Source of the DNA: Selaginella moellendorffii | Taxonomy: Eukaryota; Streptophyta; Lycopodiopsida; Selaginellales; Selaginellaceae | Assembly: GCF_000143415.4 (NCBI RefSeq) | Contig: NW_003314310.1 | Coordinates: forward strand, 1,417,081 to 1,449,130 | DNA: 32,050 nt | Direction: 5' to 3' | Shown here: in pieces, positions 28,807 through 32,050 of the stretch | Position numbering within the stretch: the stretch's first letter is position 1 | How the letters are laid out: every line of letters starts with the position of its first letter | The notes under the pieces: generated by a model | Databases searched by the model: none | Told to the model about the DNA's origin: nothing | Seen by the model: the letters and a program-made list of their open reading frames with translations, nothing else | Position numbers and translations under genes: made by a program

Positions 28807-29799
28807 TTTTGCCGTCCATGGAGATTAATAGGTAAAACACTTGGCATTAGGCAACTAGGAGATGTAGTGTGGTGCCAACGGAAGTGCCCAAGAGAGATAT
28901 TCTGTTGATGGTGCAAGAGTGGAATCGATAGCTTATGGTGGTGACATGAAGACAAAATCATTCTGCCTAATTGAGAGTGTGCTCGACCCAATATGTGGCA
29001 ATGATAGCATTTACTCTTGCATAGCTCTAGGCGGCATTTACATTGCTTTGGAGTTAAGTCTGGAGTGTTGGCGCATCTTAGCGAAGGTGTAGGCATAGAG
29101 TAAGTGAGAGGGAAAGAGCAAGAGAACAAAAGAAACTCCTTAGCCACCTCCAAATTACTTAAGTCACCTTGCCTTACTACATTAGCTCTAAGTTTTGTCC
29201 TCTTGCCTTTATTTACTTTTGTATACAAAAGTATTTTGAATTTTTTTTCCCTTGTTGGCCTAGTAATTTCTACTCATTATTCTTCATAGTTTGTTGGTAG
29301 AGTTTATAAAATGGGGCAAGAAAAATGTAAGCATTACTCTTAGAGTATGCGCCCCTTCTTAACAAATAAACAAAGACAAGAATGCAGGAGAAAAGAAGAA
29401 GAATAGAATATTGAGAATAGAAGAATGACAGAATAGAACTCAGCCTTGAACCCAAAAGGCATGAATAAAGATAAGCATATATCATTCTTTCAACTCTATT
29501 TTGCATAAACAATCATAGGTGGGAGAAAAAATGGTTAATTCAATGCAAATGCATACAACAATGAGTGGGGGTTGTTTTCTAGCACATTTAACTGTTATTT
29601 ATATATTACATGATTTTATAACTGTTCCTAATTGCTTCATGTTTGTCTAGGTCGAGTCTTTCTTCTTTGGATGCTTAAGCTTAAGCATAACTTCATTTTG
29701 CTTAAGCTTTCTTCTTTTGTTTTGCTTGGGATGATACACAAGATAAAAATATTTATCATTTTATCACTTCCCTATGACAAAGCTACTACCAGTCTTCAA

Positions 29800-30160
29800 G
29801 CAATCAGATTCTCCAAATCCTGCTCTAGATTGTTGAGCTTGATTTTCATAGTGACAAGCTCAATGCTTCGACATAGATCGTCAAGTTCCTAATGCATGAT
29901 CTGATTCTCCTGGTTAAGCATAATGATGCACTGGTCTTGGTAGCTAATACATGGATGTGGAAGTCAAGATTGCACTCTTAAGCTCTTGGATTAAGTGGCA
30001 CTGATGATTGTTCTTGCCCATGACTACATTCACTTTCTTGGTGATTGTTTTGAGATAGTTCAAGACTTGCACATGGTACTTTGTAGTTTTGTTATCTTCT
30101 ACTAGCCACATCGGCTTGTCAACTAGCTGCTTGGAGAATTTTCCTTGCTTAAATTTATAT
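29800..30160 (-). pseudogene. Decayed coiled-coil coding sequence (unrecognised)
   Basis: On the minus strand broken frames read KFSKQLVDKPMWLVEDNKTT, NYLKTITKKVNVVMGKNN, then, after a frame change, MLNQENQIMH and ELDDLCRSIELV with a LNNLEQDLENLIA end. The heptad-like Leu/Ile spacing suggests a coiled coil. Stops and at least one frameshift show it is not functional. It lies upstream, on the same strand, of the open frame at 28438-28806 and may have been the same gene. I do not recognise the family. Confidence 0.35.
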
Positions 30161-30397
30161 TATCAAGATTCTACTCCACTTCCACATCCTTTGTTATCTC
30201 CTTTTCTTTTCCTTTAAGGTTTGTATTGCCTGGAGAAAATTTTTATAGACCATACTAGCCAAATTTTGAGGAAAGGCCTGCTTCAAACAAAGAAATATCT
30301 ATCCAATTTATCTCTTGATTTCTTTCTTTGGAACTTCCCTATTAAAGAAAACACTCAAATATATGAGGGTTTCTCTAACATATATATAAATCATTAG

Positions 30398-30495
30398 TAT
30401 AATGAGATTTTGATACCTGTCAAATTGGTTTCAATTTGGACTACTCACTCTTGTATATAAGCTAGGCTTTTTGGGCTAATTGATATGCATATAAG
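30398..30495 (+). repeat. Direct repeat, right copy (also at 5518-5615)
   Basis: It is the partner of 5518-5615, with the shared core around TATATAAGCTAGGCTTTTTGG and CTAATTGATATG. It marks the change from mixed-composition DNA back to AT-rich DNA. Confidence 0.55.
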
Positions 30496-30499
30496 TATT

Positions 30500-31129
30500 T
30501 TATTGAATTGATACTATATTAATGAAATTATATAAACTTACTTTATTTTAAAAACTTGGTATCAAATAGAGTAAAATACATACTTTAGAGTAAAAAGTAA
30601 ATAGCTCTAGATTTTAATAGATATAGCTTTTTTTTCTTAAATTACTTTTACATTATGCTATTGTATATATTAATATAATTATAAGTGAAATTAATTACAT
30701 TGAGTTTTCGGTTGGCCTAGATATAGTTAGATATAGTTTAAGATTAGTGAACCATCATAAAGTAATAATATTTATATTAATAAAATATAGTAATAATCAT
30801 GTGATTGCAACAATGAAAGCAAATTATGCAATGCCACACAAACCAATAAGCACTAATTTGTAATAATAATATTGAAGATAAATATACAAAATTTAATGTA
30901 TGTAGTTGATAATAATGTGTACAAAAATCAAGCTAATAGGTTATATTATTTTTAATATTCTCAAATCTTAAAAAGATTATAATTTTAAACAAGAGTGTAA
31001 TTAATAATATTAATTATATAATTATTACTAAAATAGATGGAATAGTGATTACATTTACTCAAAAGATGAAGCCTTAAAGATAAACTTGGAGTAAAGGTAA
31101 TTAAGATTTAATATTTTACTAAGATAGTT
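30500..31129. other. AT-rich DNA, no gene seen
   Basis: AT-rich sequence includes a short stretch (about 30510-30580, GATACTATATTAATGAAATT) similar to 31197-31250 and 925-960, i.e. fragments of the same AT-rich repeat family. No open frame or RNA gene is supported. Confidence 0.4.
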
Positions 31130-31615
31130 TCAAATTAATTAAACTTCATGTGATATTTAATATTGCATATGAAAAAAAGAGTATTTAGATTATTTGATAC
31201 TATGTTATTAAAATTATATATACTTACTTTTATTATACAAATGGTATGCAGCGGTATAATAATTAAAGTAAAAATTAAATAAATAGTGAATAAAGAAAAA
31301 GATTTATTCCATGACATAAAATAAGGAGTTGAATAGCTTCAGCTATTTTTCTTGTATATTTCTTTATGTTTTTTTTAATAATCTTATGGTACTTATTAAT
31401 ACATTCATCAGTAAAATTAATCACATTTAGTTGTGAGTAGGCTGAGAATTCATATTTGTGCAATAACTTATAATTTTAACACATTTTTAAGATTTAATAT
31501 TATATACATTGATATATGAAAAACATAATATTGTATAAACATGATTTTGAAAGCACTAGCACAAGAATCACACAATAAAACAAGCTATAATTTAAAGAAA
31601 TATGATTTATCATCC
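31130..31615 (-). repeat. AT-rich dispersed repeat, copy 3 (inverted)
   Basis: The complement matches copies 1 and 2: a broken DDKSYFFKL*LVLLCDSCAS frame at about 31605-31545, then the open frame at 31275-31463, which reads VINFTDECINKYHKIIKKN and IKKYTRKIAEAIQLL. It also shares the CATAGTATCAAATAA block near 31200. Of the three copies it keeps the longest open stretch. Confidence 0.6.
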
Positions 31616-32050
31616 TAAAAGGATGAGAAACTAAATTCCATGACAAAGTTCATATTTTTTAATATAGTTCAAGTTTGTCCTAAATCCATATATTTTTAAA
31701 ACATTAGATTTTAATGTACTTGAGGAAAAATTATGAGGTAGGATGAATATTCATGTAAGAATAAGTTTTATCCACTTATATGAAGATTTTAAATAAAAGA
31801 AAATATTATTTATTAATTTCAAAATTGAAGTAAAATTTTAAATTATTACATTATACTTTTAGTTCTAATGAGTTTTAAAGTATAATAGAAGCATCAATAT
31901 CAGATATCAGATTCCAAATATCTATAATCTCTTATGGTGGAATCTTAAAAAAATCATTGTTATTAGAGAGTAGATACACAATGTTTTTATATACTAAACA
32001 CAAAAAACTTTATGAGGATTTAAAATATAGATCATATTTTAAATTTTAAA
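31616..32050. other. AT-rich DNA, no gene seen
   Basis: Stops occur in all frames and there is no recognised repeat boundary or RNA gene. It is probably a continuation of the AT-rich repeat block. Confidence 0.4.

Noticed and set aside
1-32050. CRISPR arrays, prophage or bacterial operons
   Set aside because: No regularly spaced identical repeats with unique spacers, no Shine-Dalgarno-led gene chains, and a clearly spliced eukaryotic gene is present.

Overview
The window looks like nuclear DNA of a vascular plant with motile sperm, most probably a lycophyte such as Selaginella. Three things point there: a spliced gene with eight exons and very short introns (48-84 nt, mostly about 50), a product resembling a radial-spoke (flagellar) protein, and dense plant-type LTR retrotransposons primed by initiator tRNA-Met (TGGTATCAGAG). 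The organism is inferred, not proven. There are no bacterial-type operons, rRNA operons, CRISPR arrays or phage genes.

Layout. 1-5500 is very AT-rich and holds decayed repeats: two diverged copies of a ~950 bp unit (a third lies inverted at 31130-31615), a GC-rich minisatellite (2915-3225), a degenerate tRNA-Met primer site and a Helitron helicase fossil (4795-5185). 5640-7000 is a broken LINE with a zf-RVT-like end. 7671-8389 may contain a minus-strand gene that I could not resolve. 8620-10266 is the one well-supported gene, an armadillo-repeat protein resembling RSPH14/RTDR1, with a CCAAT box and TATA-like promoter upstream and AATAAA downstream. 10290-11650 is unassigned.

11654-28225 is a nest of LTR elements. 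Element B has an LTR at 11654-13320, a primer site at 13321 and a start-of-LTR fragment at 28140. Element A is inserted in it at 13870-25633 with a perfect 5-bp target duplication (GGAAG). Inside A, the same family is present in opposite orientation (A2, 18002-24560), so two LTRs meet head to head at 24560. A2 itself carries a 1,096-bp solo LTR (22477-23572) with a perfect ATAGT duplication. The 3' LTR of A is interrupted by a ~195-bp Cassandra-type LTR carrying the promoter half of a 5S rRNA gene (25075-25269); a second copy lies inverted at 27254-27414. None of these elements shows a recognisable gag-pol, so they look like large non-autonomous derivatives.

28230-30370 holds unrecognised decayed coding sequence on the minus strand. 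30400-32050 returns to AT-rich repeat DNA. The genes do not form a pathway: one flagellar gene sits between a LINE and a retrotransposon nest, and the main interest is the layered insertion history and the regulatory modules carried in the LTRs.
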